Assembly: GCA_002329125.1 (NCBI GenBank) | Contig: DCXX01000139.1 | Span: forward strand, 5,153 to 21,717 | Reading direction: 5' to 3' | DNA: 16,565 bases | Source: Fidelibacterota bacterium UBA2125 | GTDB lineage: Bacteria; Fidelibacterota; Marinisomatia; Marinisomatales; S15-B10 | Shown: positions 1 to 5,870 of the stretch, piece by piece | How the letters are laid out: every line of letters begins with the position of its first letter | How positions within the stretch are numbered: the stretch's first letter is position 1 | Notes under the pieces: model-generated | What the model saw: the letters and a program-made list of their open reading frames with translations, nothing else | What the model was told of the DNA's origin: nothing | The model's database searches: none | Translations under genes and position numbers: made by a program

Positions 1-231
1 ACTTATACATTCGTATTCTTCCAGCGATCTGTCGGATTTTATTAGATCTAGAAGTTGATTAACATCCAGCCCGTCGGGACAATAAACAGATCCTTTCAAC
101 AGGTCGGAAACTGCCACTACTTCCCAATCAAAATCGTGGTTTTCTTTTAATTCACTCTTTTTGTTGATTAGAATTTCACAAAGACCCTGGCCTACTGTTC
201 CAAAGCCGATTAGAGCAAGTTTATGTTTCAT
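1..231 (-). CDS. hom: Homoserine dehydrogenase, N-terminal part (cut by window edge)
   Basis: The reading frame starts at ATG (229-231) and runs open to base 1, giving 77 residues of a longer protein. It opens with MKHKLALIGFGTVGQGL, a Rossmann-fold dinucleotide-binding loop (GxGxxG at residues 9-14). The GFGTVGQG form is typical of homoserine dehydrogenase, which reduces aspartate semialdehyde to homoserine on the way to threonine and methionine. A segment reading DWEVVAVSDLLKG follows, as expected for the second strand of the NAD(P) domain. The catalytic and any ACT domain lie outside the window. An AAGG about 10 bases upstream of the ATG is a modest ribosome-binding site. The gene lies downstream of lysA on the same strand, fitting an aspartate-family biosynthesis cluster. 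Other NAD(P)-binding oxidoreductases are possible because only the cofactor domain is visible. Confidence 0.78.
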   Translation of the reverse strand, partial: MKHKLALIGFGTVGQGLCEILINKKSELKENHDFDWEVVAVSDLLKGSVYCPDGLDVNQLLDLIKSDRSLEEYECIS

Positions 232-265
232 AGAATTGCCTTATTTAATGTATGGTTTATTTAAT

Positions 266-388
266 TCAGGTTTTTTTCAAAGCGTTTTCAAGATCAGATA
301 TGATAAGGTCAAGATGCTCAATCCCGAAGGGAATCCGAACTGCATTTGGGTAGATGGAGGAAATAGGCTTATCTGTGGGATCGATTGA
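266..388 (-). pseudogene. Remnant of the C-terminal end of a Cys/Met-metabolism PLP enzyme (MetY/MetB-like)
   Basis: Between lysA and hom, in the same direction, a 40-codon open stretch follows an in-frame TGA and ends in TGA at 266-268. Its translation includes NAVRIPFGIEHLDLIISDLE and ends NALKKT. This resembles the last strand and helix of O-acetylhomoserine sulfhydrylase or cystathionine gamma-synthase family proteins, which end in patterns such as VRLSVGIEHIDDLIADLE. There is no start codon and no room for the roughly 380 missing residues, because lysA ends at 394. The PLP lysine and all catalytic residues are absent. I read it as the tail of a decayed or deleted metY-like gene that once preceded hom; methionine and homoserine genes are often neighbours. 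The call rests on remembered family patterns. It could also be the scar of a rearrangement that placed lysA here. Confidence 0.6.
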
Positions 389-393
389 TCAGA

Positions 394-1680
394 TTACCCA
401 TTCTTGGATCCGTTCCAATCTGTATGAGAAAAGATATCTTCCATCGTTTCCCGGCGTCTGATAAGATGTGACTTACCGTTTTCAATCAGCACTTCTGCCG
501 GTTTGGGTCTGGTATTATACTGATTTGCCATACTGAAGCCATAAGCACCAACGTCCATGACAGCGACCAGATCACCTTCCTCTACTTCGGGAAAAGATCT
601 ATCTGTCGCCAGTCTGTCGGTGTTTTCGCAGATACCGCCGGTGAAATCGGCCACGAGCCCTTCCGGGGCGTCCGGCTCTCCCACCTTGAAAATTTTGTGA
701 TATGTTTTGTAGAGGGCAGGGCGAAGGAATGTATTCATACCCGCATCTAGGCCAACGAAGTTCTTATAGCTCTCCTTGATTCCTGTGACGCGCGTTAACA
801 GGAAACCAGCGTCAGCAATAATGATCTTTCCGGGTTCGATCATAAACTTCGGGACAGGACCGTTTGCCGGATTGTAAAATTCATGGAATGTTTTACCAAG
901 CTTTCCGAAAAGATCATCCAGGTCCAGTGGCTCCTGATCATTCTCATAGGGGACGCCGTAACCGCCCCCCAGGCTGATAAAGGAGAAACTGAATCCGAGT
1001 TTATTCTCAAGTCTCCGGGCGTTTTCCAGAATGGCGGTGAGGAGGTGAACAAAATAATCACTATCCAGATTTCCCGAACCGCTCATGCACTGAATCCCAA
1101 AGCTTTTTACACCATCTTTCTGAGCAAGTCGATAAGCGTTGACGATCTTTTCTTCTGGTATGCCGAATTTGGCTTCCTTGCCGGCGGTGACAACTTCAGG
1201 GAAACTCCCACTGCCAAAACCAGGATTGAGTCGAAATGAGATCTGTTGCGGGACTGCGATTCTGCTGAGTCTCTCGTAAGATGTAATGTCATCAAGGTTC
1301 AAGTGTTCTGCTGATTCAATGGCCAGTTTCAGTTCCTCGGTACTTTCATAGTTCCCTGTATAAATACGCCGCTCCCGACCAATGCCCACTTCATCGGCAA
1401 TATACAGTTCGCCAGGTGATGAACAGTCAACACCCAAGGTCGGGAGAGATTCCTTCATAAGTGACAGCAGGTGAGGGTTTGTATTTGCTTTTAGAGCGAA
1501 GCAGATCTGATATAAAGAGAAAGCTGAAGAGAGAGCATTATCAAGGTGGGTAAGATTTGACAGGAGCTGTTCCCCGCCGTACACATAAACGGGTGTGCCG
1601 TACTGTTGGGCCAGCTCTTCCATGGCTCCGTCATCAGCGACGTAGGGTAATAACGGGTGCTTTATCTCAGAAGTCGACAT
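394..1680 (-). CDS. lysA: Diaminopimelate decarboxylase (PLP-dependent, alanine racemase fold)
   Basis: This 428-aa protein has the length of LysA, which decarboxylates meso-diaminopimelate to lysine in the cytoplasm. The PLP lysine is K64 in CFALKANTNP. The glycine loop GGGYGVPY is at residues 238-245, EPGK (normally EPGR) at 282-285, the CEN-x-D segment supplying the cross-subunit cysteine at C351, and GAYGFSMANQYN at 378-389. These mark a fold-III decarboxylase. One oddity is the segment that normally reads H-C-H-x-G-S around the PLP ring: here it is QCMSGSGNL (197-205), with neither histidine. This may mark a divergent subfamily or an altered substrate such as another amino acid or carboxynorspermidine. 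The start is ATG with only a weak GAGA upstream. The gene is divergent from bolA and lies upstream of hom, which supports a lysine or aspartate-family role. Confidence 0.85.
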   Translation of the reverse strand: MSTSEIKHPLLPYVADDGAMEELAQQYGTPVYVYGGEQLLSNLTHLDNALSSAFSLYQICFALKANTNPHLLSLMKESLPTLGVDCSSPGELYIADEVGIGRERRIYTGNYESTEELKLAIESAEHLNLDDITSYERLSRIAVPQQISFRLNPGFGSGSFPEVVTAGKEAKFGIPEEKIVNAYRLAQKDGVKSFGIQCMSGSGNLDSDYFVHLLTAILENARRLENKLGFSFSFISLGGGYGVPYENDQEPLDLDDLFGKLGKTFHEFYNPANGPVPKFMIEPGKIIIADAGFLLTRVTGIKESYKNFVGLDAGMNTFLRPALYKTYHKIFKVGEPDAPEGLVADFTGGICENTDRLATDRSFPEVEEGDLVAVMDVGAYGFSMANQYNTRPKPAEVLIENGKSHLIRRRETMEDIFSHTDWNGSKNG

Positions 1681-1703
1681 AGATCGATCTCTTTTCTTCT
1701 TTG

Positions 1704-1732
1704 AAAATATGACGTTGTAACGAGCTACTCAA
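1704..1732 (-). promoter_or_regulatory. Possible sigma-70-type promoter for lysA
   Basis: On the minus strand TTGAGT (1727-1732) is followed after 17 bases by TATTTT (1704-1709), about 24 bases before the lysA ATG. Both boxes match the consensus at four of six positions. The 94-bp space between lysA and bolA must also promote bolA. On the plus strand TTGTAA (1715-1720) and TTAGAT (1738-1743), spaced 17 bases, is a weaker overlapping candidate. This is pattern matching only. Confidence 0.3.
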
Positions 1733-1774
1733 ACTGTTTAGATACTTCATCAATCTGTTGCACTCTCCTTCGGT

Positions 1775-2020
1775 ATGAGTAAATTTGACGGCGAGATGAA
1801 AACGGTGGAGGTTCGAAATCTCATTGAAATTGGTCTGGACGGTGCCGAGGTAGAGGTAACCGATCCTCAGGGAACTGGCGATCATTTCGCCGCTACGGTT
1901 GTCTGGAGCGGTTTTGAAGATATGTCTCTCATTCAGCAGCATCAGGCCGTTTATAAAACACTCGGTGACTACCTCACCAGGGAGATTCATGCGCTGCAGT
2001 TGAAAACTTCGGCTAAATAG
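1775..2020 (+). CDS. bolA: BolA/IbaG family protein
   Basis: This 81-aa protein has the compact BolA fold. It contains a short N-terminal helix with GAEVEVTDPQG, the GDHF segment at residues 35-38, SLIQQHQAVYKTLGDYL at 51-67, and a C-terminal EIHALQLKT in which H72 is the family's conserved cluster ligand. BolA proteins pair with CGFS monothiol glutaredoxins to form [2Fe-2S]-bridged heterodimers that sense or deliver iron-sulfur clusters in the cytoplasm. The partner gene lies immediately downstream with a 16-bp gap, so the two are almost certainly co-transcribed. The start is uncertain. ATG 1775 has no ribosome-binding site, and ATG 1796 (MKTVEVRNLIE) would give a protein beginning closer to the usual IbaG start. 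Family assignment is firm; the exact role (division control versus cluster trafficking) is not visible. Confidence 0.88.
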   Translation: MSKFDGEMKTVEVRNLIEIGLDGAEVEVTDPQGTGDHFAATVVWSGFEDMSLIQQHQAVYKTLGDYLTREIHALQLKTSAK

Positions 2021-2036
2021 TAAAGGAAGTGAAATC

Positions 2037-2372
2037 ATGGATATGAAAGAAGAGATTCAGAAAACAATTGATGAAAATATGGTGGTTCTCTATATGAAAG
2101 GAACTAAAGAAATGCCTATGTGCGGTTTCTCCAATGCTGTCACTCAGGTTATGAACGGTTACAGCATCCCTTATGTGGATGTGAATGTTCTGGAAGATCC
2201 TGACATCAGGGTTAATCTGTCTGAGATTTCCAATTGGCCCACCATCCCACAGCTTTTCATCGATGGTGAATTGGTAGGTGGCTGCGACATCACACTTGAG
2301 CTTCATCAATCAGGGGAGTTGAAGAAGATGCTGGAAGCCGCAGAAAAGAAGGCTCTCTCAAAGGACGGCTGA
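2037..2372 (+). CDS. grxD: Monothiol CGFS glutaredoxin (Grx4/GrxD type)
   Basis: This 111-aa protein has the diagnostic single-cysteine active site MKGTKEMPMCGFS, with C29 as the cluster-binding cysteine. It also has the glutathione-binding WPTIPQLF (67-74, cis-proline P71) and GGCDITLELH (81-90). CGFS glutaredoxins bind a glutathione-ligated [2Fe-2S] cluster and hand it to apoproteins or to BolA. They are poor dithiol reductases. The preceding gene encodes the BolA partner. The start is set by AGGAAG at 2024-2029, seven bases ahead of ATG 2037; a second in-frame ATG at 2043 is less well spaced. The C-terminal tail is lysine-rich and variable. I see no truncation or missing key residue. Confidence 0.95.
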   Translation: MDMKEEIQKTIDENMVVLYMKGTKEMPMCGFSNAVTQVMNGYSIPYVDVNVLEDPDIRVNLSEISNWPTIPQLFIDGELVGGCDITLELHQSGELKKMLEAAEKKALSKDG

Positions 2373-2386
2373 GACCACACCTTCAT

Positions 2387-2415
2387 TTGTCCTCTTTTTA
2401 TCTCCGGCTTATATT
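2387..2415 (+). promoter_or_regulatory. Likely promoter of tRNA-Glu
   Basis: TTGTCC (2387-2392) and TATATT (2410-2415) are separated by 17 bases and end 13 bases before the mature tRNA 5' end. That leaves a short leader of about 6-8 bases, usual for a monocistronic tRNA. The site lies just after the grxD stop codon. No terminator for grxD is visible before it, so read-through could also feed the tRNA. Confidence 0.45.
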
Positions 2416-2428
2416 CCCGCGCCATTTT

Positions 2429-2500
2429 GGCCCCTTCGTCTAGTGGTTAGGACTCCAGGTTTTCGACCTGGCAACAGGGGTTCGACTCCCCTAGGGGTCA
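2429..2500 (+). tRNA. tRNA-Glu (anticodon TTC)
   Basis: A complete cloverleaf can be folded by eye. The acceptor stem GGCCCCT pairs with AGGGGTC (one G-T pair), with discriminator A at 2500. The D arm holds TAGTGGTTA, the anticodon arm is CCAGG/CCTGG around loop TTTTCGA (anticodon TTC, reading GAA/GAG), the variable loop is CAAC, and the T arm is AGGGG/CCCCT around TTCGACT. The length is 72 bases. The 3' CCA is not encoded (the next bases are CAA), so it must be added enzymatically. It is a single-gene unit with its own promoter and terminator. tRNA-Glu also feeds tetrapyrrole synthesis through glutamyl-tRNA reductase in most bacteria. Confidence 0.96.
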
Positions 2501-2509
2501 CAAGCAACT

Positions 2510-2537
2510 AGCCCGCCGAGAGTGCGGGCTTTTTGTT
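2510..2537 (+). terminator. Rho-independent terminator after tRNA-Glu
   Basis: AGCCCGC (2510-2516) and GCGGGCT (2524-2530) form a perfect 7-bp GC-rich stem around a 7-base loop. It is followed directly by a T-rich tract (2531-2537). It starts 10 bases after the tRNA 3' end. Confidence 0.88.
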
Positions 2538-2572
2538 CAACCTCGCCCTAAATTCCGTCAACTTATATTGTT

Positions 2573-2768
2573 ATGAGCATTCTAATCACAGGATCGTCCA
2601 GTTATATCGGAACTGAATTTTGTGAGCATCCTCAAACGGCCCCGTCAATTGATGAGATGATCAGTACTGAGGTTCTTCCTCCAAGAGAGACGTTTGAAAC
2701 ACTGATATTCTTTGAGCGATACGGTTGCGGTGACCTTGCGTGATTTTGTAGTTGTAACCAAGAAATAG
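2573..2768 (+). pseudogene. Decayed NAD-dependent epimerase/dehydratase-like gene (N-terminus plus possible C-terminal scrap)
   Basis: ATG 2573 opens a 56-codon frame beginning MSILITGSSSYIGTEF, the TGxxGYIG nucleotide-binding start of extended short-chain dehydrogenases (sugar epimerase family). The frame then loses resemblance and stops at TGA 2741. In another frame, 2706-2768 reads YSLSDTVAVTLRDFVVVTKK and then TAG. This could be the last helix of such an enzyme, which usually ends with a helix of the type SLEDTVRETVEFY. The simplest reading is a gene of roughly 300 codons reduced by a large internal deletion and a frameshift, leaving both ends. The catalytic YxxxK is absent. It lies right after the tRNA terminator and ends 4 bp before the DUF2231 gene, so it may once have headed that operon. 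A short functional ORF cannot be excluded, and the C-terminal match is weak. Confidence 0.5.
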
Positions 2769-2771
2769 TCT

Positions 2772-3215
2772 GTGTCATCTCTCCACCCTTTTATAACCCA
2801 TTTCCCAATAGCACTTATCACTGCGGCGACGGTGATGCAGTTTATTGTTCTTATTCATCCCAATTGGATGAACAACAGAGCGCCCATTTGGATTTTCGGT
2901 TTTTCACTAGCCATGTCCTTTACTTCCATGCTTTCAGGACAAGCTGCCGCCAATATCGCCATAAGTGAATCTGAGCTGGGCGAGCCGGTTCAAGCACTCA
3001 TGGTGCAGCATAAGAACTTTGCCACTTTCACTGTTTGGATATCCCTGGTGGTTTTCATCGGTTGGTTATGGCTGTACTTCCGGTTTCCTGGTAACCGACG
3101 AGCTGATCTGGTTGTATTTGCATTTTTGTTACTGCTGACTGTGGCCGTCGTTTTCACTGGATATTTCGGTGGTGAGTTGGTTATGCGCTATGGTGTTGGG
3201 GTCGGTCAGCTTTGA
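2772..3215 (+). CDS. DUF2231 family integral membrane protein
   Basis: This 147-aa protein has four predicted membrane helices (about residues 10-28, 38-57, 84-105 and 111-132). It carries the DUF2231 signatures LHPFITHFPIAL near the N-terminus and GYFGGELVMRYGVGV near the C-terminus. The family's function is not established. Its conserved histidines (H5, H10 and H80 here) sit at membrane edges and have led to suggestions of heme or metal binding, which I cannot test. The start is GTG 2772 with no clear ribosome-binding site, so translation may depend on an upstream frame. The stop TGA overlaps the TTG start of the next gene (TTGA, 3212-3215), implying translational coupling. Its neighbours are an exported amidohydrolase and an alpha/beta hydrolase, so the three probably act together at the envelope. 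Confidence 0.85.
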   Translation: MSSLHPFITHFPIALITAATVMQFIVLIHPNWMNNRAPIWIFGFSLAMSFTSMLSGQAAANIAISESELGEPVQALMVQHKNFATFTVWISLVVFIGWLWLYFRFPGNRRADLVVFAFLLLLTVAVVFTGYFGGELVMRYGVGVGQL

Positions 3216-4312
3216 ACCGGCGCCGGTTTTGTCGTAACATTGCCGCAGTAGCCCTGCCTCTTTCCGCTCCCCAACTGTTTGCCCGGGATGAGGATCCAGC
3301 CGGCGTCCGCCTTCCATCAGAACCCATCGCTGATGTGCACGTGCATCTGTTAGGAAGTAATCCGGCCAATGGCTGCTTTTTAAGTAAACGTTTCCAGAAA
3401 TCCTTTGCTTTGAAATTCTCGCGTCTGTTTGTGGATCTCGGCTCCGGCGTAACGCCCGAAGAACAAGATCGAGCATACGTAAATCGACTCATGAAAATGA
3501 TTGCCGAACTACCAGACAGTTGGCGCGGGGTTCTTTTGGCAATGGACGGTATTTATGATTCATCCGGTCAGCTAGATCTTGGCGAAACTCTGTTTCTTAT
3601 CCCAAATGATTATATTTTATCCGTAGCATCTGAAAATGAAAAGTTGGTTCCGGGTGCTTCTATCAACCCCTATAGAAAAGATGCCCTTTATGAGTTGGAA
3701 CGTGTCGCTTCCCTTGGAGCGGTTGTGGTGAAGTGGATTCCCAATACCATGGGAATCGACCCTTCTGACAAACAAATAGTCCCTTTCTACCAGGGATTGA
3801 ATGAACTGGGAATGGTACTCCTTACACATGCGGGTACTGAATATGCAGTGGGCGGTGCGGTGGATCAGAAACTGGGGAACCCTCGACTGCTTCAGTTGCC
3901 ATTGGAGGAAGGAGTGACCGTCATCGCGGCCCACTGCGCATCGGGAGGAGGGAACTCCAACGGTCCCTACTTCCGTCAGTTCCTTCAAATGCTTGATGAC
4001 TTTCCCAATCTCTACGGTGATATTTCAGGTCTTTCTCTTCTTCACAAATCATCCAGCTTGCGACACCTGATAAGAAATCCACACTATTTTAACAGACTGT
4101 GTTACGGCAGTGACTTTCCTCTCTATTATACTCCTGCTACCAGTCCATTCTATTTTCTCGGTCTTATCTCTGTGTCAAAGGCACTGGAACTTCAAAGAAT
4201 TGAGAACGATCTGCTGAGAGATATCTCTACTTTAATGGAGTTAAATGCACCACAACCATTTTTTAGGCGGGGATTTGAGGTTGTGGAAAAGTTGAGAACT
4301 GCCGGCTCGTGA
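3212..4312 (+). CDS. Exported amidohydrolase-superfamily protein (Amidohydro_2-like, TIM barrel)
   Basis: This 366-aa protein starts at TTG 3212, overlapping the previous stop by four bases. The N-terminus MNRRRFCRNIAAVALPLSAP looks like a twin-arginine-type signal peptide ending near QLFA, so a periplasmic location is likely. The mature part shows the metal-dependent hydrolase pattern: DVHVHL (H43, H45), VVKWIPN (K174), LLTHAGTE (H206), VIAAHCAS (H241) and CYGSDFPL (D301). These match the HxH, Lys, His, His and Asp ligands of the superfamily. Members hydrolyse or decarboxylate diverse substrates, so the substrate cannot be told from sequence. K174 may be carboxylated or may not bind metal. 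Co-transcription with a DUF2231 protein and an alpha/beta hydrolase suggests a small catabolic or detoxification unit. Superfamily call firm, reaction unknown. Confidence 0.82.
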   Translation: MNRRRFCRNIAAVALPLSAPQLFARDEDPAGVRLPSEPIADVHVHLLGSNPANGCFLSKRFQKSFALKFSRLFVDLGSGVTPEEQDRAYVNRLMKMIAELPDSWRGVLLAMDGIYDSSGQLDLGETLFLIPNDYILSVASENEKLVPGASINPYRKDALYELERVASLGAVVVKWIPNTMGIDPSDKQIVPFYQGLNELGMVLLTHAGTEYAVGGAVDQKLGNPRLLQLPLEEGVTVIAAHCASGGGNSNGPYFRQFLQMLDDFPNLYGDISGLSLLHKSSSLRHLIRNPHYFNRLCYGSDFPLYYTPATSPFYFLGLISVSKALELQRIENDLLRDISTLMELNAPQPFFRRGFEVVEKLRTAGS

Positions 4313-5388
4313 AACATTTCTGGAAAATGCTCACCATTGTGCTAAACGTGGTGCCCAATCCGGTTGGGCGATTGCTGAATTTGTTTCGCCGGGAGCCGGC
4401 GGTGGAAACATCATCTTACACCACAACCGAAGGTGAAACTGTTCCCATGCGCATCTATCATCCCGAAAAGTTGAAAAATGCCCCGGCACTTATTCTCTAT
4501 CCCGGTATCACTCCAGCGGCGGAAGAACACGAGGCGGTTAATGTGCTTGCCCGTGCTACAGCACTGGCTGGGATCAGGACGTTCCTGCCACGCATACCCG
4601 CCATGAAGGAAGTTCTTGTTCGGGAGGAATCAATTGAACATATGATAAACGTTTATGAAACTGTGGAGATACGAGAGGATATTGATATAGAACGGATTGC
4701 GTGTGTAGGTATGAGTTTCGGTGGAAGCCTTTTTGTAAAGGCATGCCTGGATGAGCGGTTAAAAAACCGGCCGGCCAGTGTCATCTCATACGGGAGCTAT
4801 TTTGATTTCAAAGAGGCGCTCCAGTTTGCTATCACTGGCCGCTGTTCAGACGGAAAAAATGAGTATGTTTTCGAGCCGCATAACTGGGGCCGGATTGTTT
4901 TTTTCCATAACTATTTGGAATATCTCGACAACCCTTGCAATCCTGAAAATATACGCGCCTACCTGCTGGATCAGGTGGCCAATGATGGAGAAAACGGGGA
5001 CGAGCTTTATGCTGCTTTTCCAGAAGAAGACAGAATCCTCATTGACAAAATTGTATCCGATCAGAGCAAGGAGGCTGTGGAGATGGTGCAACAGGTGATG
5101 GATAAGATTGAAAATATACTGTTGCCGCTGTCTCCGATTCAATTTCTTGATGAAATTGACTTTCCACTCTATCTCATGCACGGTGCCAGCGACACCATGA
5201 TACCGTTTACGGAAACTGTCAGGTTCGGACGGGCTCTCGAAGAGAGAGGAAAAGAGGTTCACACGTTCATCAGCACTCTTTACGCCCATTCGGAAATAGA
5301 AGGATACGGTAAAGGACCTCTTGGTCTCATCTCGGAGCTTTGGCGTATGGGGCGTTTTATGCAGAACATGTTGCGGCCGGTATTGTAA
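4309..5388 (+). CDS. Alpha/beta hydrolase, dienelactone-hydrolase-like
   Basis: This 359-aa protein starts at GTG 4309, overlapping the amidohydrolase stop by four bases (GTGA). It shows an alpha/beta-hydrolase core. The nucleophile elbow is GMSFGG (S136), the acid is in LMHGASDTMIP (D295) and the catalytic histidine is in LYAHSE (H327). LILYPGITP near residue 62 marks the oxyanion-side strand. A long helical insert (about residues 185-280) covers the active site and is longer than in compact dienelactone hydrolases. The first 20 residues (FWKMLTIVLNVVPNPVGRLL) are moderately hydrophobic and may anchor the protein to a membrane. The substrate is unknown; an ester or lactone is the family expectation. 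Translational coupling to the amidohydrolase suggests they act on the same compound in sequence. No terminator is visible right after the stop. Confidence 0.82.
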   Translation: MKHFWKMLTIVLNVVPNPVGRLLNLFRREPAVETSSYTTTEGETVPMRIYHPEKLKNAPALILYPGITPAAEEHEAVNVLARATALAGIRTFLPRIPAMKEVLVREESIEHMINVYETVEIREDIDIERIACVGMSFGGSLFVKACLDERLKNRPASVISYGSYFDFKEALQFAITGRCSDGKNEYVFEPHNWGRIVFFHNYLEYLDNPCNPENIRAYLLDQVANDGENGDELYAAFPEEDRILIDKIVSDQSKEAVEMVQQVMDKIENILLPLSPIQFLDEIDFPLYLMHGASDTMIPFTETVRFGRALEERGKEVHTFISTLYAHSEIEGYGKGPLGLISELWRMGRFMQNMLRPVL

Positions 5389-5411
5389 TTTGCTTCTCAA
5401 TGGCCAAAAAT

Positions 5412-5432
5412 CTCTCGTCGGGCCTCTCGTCG
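5412..5432 (+). repeat. Two direct 9-bp repeats upstream of the small-protein promoter
   Basis: CTCTCGTCG occurs at 5412-5420 and again at 5424-5432, a 12-bp period (about one helical turn). The same CGTCGAG/CTCGACG core recurs in the promoter palindrome (5444-5460) and again at 5473-5479 (CGTCGAG). This clustering looks like a multi-site regulator-binding region, though no regulator can be named. Confidence 0.45.
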
Positions 5433-5439
5433 AAACAAC

Positions 5440-5469
5440 TTGACTTTCTCGACGAGAAAGTGATAATAT
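5440..5469 (+). promoter_or_regulatory. Promoter with a palindromic operator candidate in the spacer
   Basis: TTGACT (5440-5445) is followed by TAATAT (5464-5469, spacer 18) or GATAAT (5462-5467, spacer 16), a good sigma-70-like pair. Within the spacer lies the perfect inverted repeat CTTTCTCGACGAGAAAG (5444-5460), with 8-bp arms around a central A. A dimeric regulator bound there would block or distort the promoter. The expected start near 5475 leaves about 45 bases of leader before ATG 5522. Confidence 0.6.
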
Positions 5470-5521
5470 CTCCGTCGAGGCCACTTTTAATGCTTTCTAA
5501 CCGAAAATAAAGGAGAATATC

Positions 5522-5746
5522 ATGGCTGAAGTCGTCAAAAGAGTAGGTGTAAGAAAAGAATCTGGTTATCTGTACTACCTCGGAAAAGATGGTAATGTAT
5601 GGCGTTCCAAGATGGCCCGTGCGGGTAAAGGTGGAGGCAATGCGGAAAAAGTAGCCAATGCCGGTGTTTCCCGGCAGTCAGGTTACCTCTACTATATTGA
5701 TAAGAATGGTGATGTTTCCAGATCTCCAATGGCCAGAGGCCGCTAA
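5522..5746 (+). CDS. Small basic protein of two tandem GYLYY motif repeats, function unknown
   Basis: This 74-aa protein has no signal peptide or membrane segment. It consists of two copies of one unit, 39 residues apart and joined by a glycine-rich linker (GKGGGNAEK, 35-43). Unit one is GVRKESGYLYYLGKDGNVWR then SKMAR (9-33). Unit two is GVSRQSGYLYYIDKNGDVSR then SPMAR (48-72). Each unit looks like an aromatic beta-hairpin (GYLYY, turn at K-D/N-G) followed by a basic RSxMAR tail. The protein is strongly basic, so nucleic-acid or phosphate binding is a fair guess but not shown. It is monocistronic, with a promoter carrying an operator-like palindrome, AAGGAGA six bases before the ATG, and a strong terminator. 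These are the marks of a highly expressed, regulated gene. I do not recognise a named family. Confidence 0.85.
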   Translation: MAEVVKRVGVRKESGYLYYLGKDGNVWRSKMARAGKGGGNAEKVANAGVSRQSGYLYYIDKNGDVSRSPMARGR

Positions 5747-5767
5747 CACCAGAGTCATAAAGACGAT

Positions 5768-5796
5768 AAAAAACCCCCGGAATCCGGGGGTTTTTT
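5768..5796 (+). terminator. Strong Rho-independent terminator
   Basis: CCCCCGGA (5774-5781) pairs with TCCGGGGG (5783-5790) around a single central A, so the real loop is a few bases larger. The stem is flanked by six A on the left and six T on the right. It would terminate transcription of the 74-aa gene and could work in both directions, insulating that gene from the cytochrome operon. Confidence 0.92.
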
Positions 5797-5870
5797 CTTT
5801 TGTTGTAGTAGCGGAACTTCATAATCTCAGTTAAATTTTCCCTGGTTGTTATGAATATGAGGGAATCCTG

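Noticed and set aside
161..388. 75-codon plus-strand open frame between hom and lysA
   Set aside because: It lies antisense to the start of hom and to the MetY-like remnant, has no recognisable features, and both neighbours read the other way.
883..1239. 118-codon plus-strand frame inside lysA
   Set aside because: It is antisense to conserved lysA catalytic segments and has no motif of its own.
1667..2038. 123-codon minus-strand frame over bolA
   Set aside because: It is antisense to a clear BolA protein and overlaps the lysA start; a shadow frame.
2573..2743. 56-codon ORF as a genuine small gene
   Set aside because: Only the first 16 residues match a Rossmann start, the rest has no fold-like pattern and no ribosome-binding site is present; decay is the simpler reading, though not certain.
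5412..5480. Short repeated CTCGTCG elements as a CRISPR-like array
   Set aside because: Repeats are only 7-9 bp, spacing is irregular and there are no spacers of constant length; they fit a regulator-binding region.
4846..5484. 212-codon minus-strand frame over the alpha/beta hydrolase
   Set aside because: It is long, but antisense to the hydrolase's conserved region and runs through the promoter palindrome; its composition is not protein-like.
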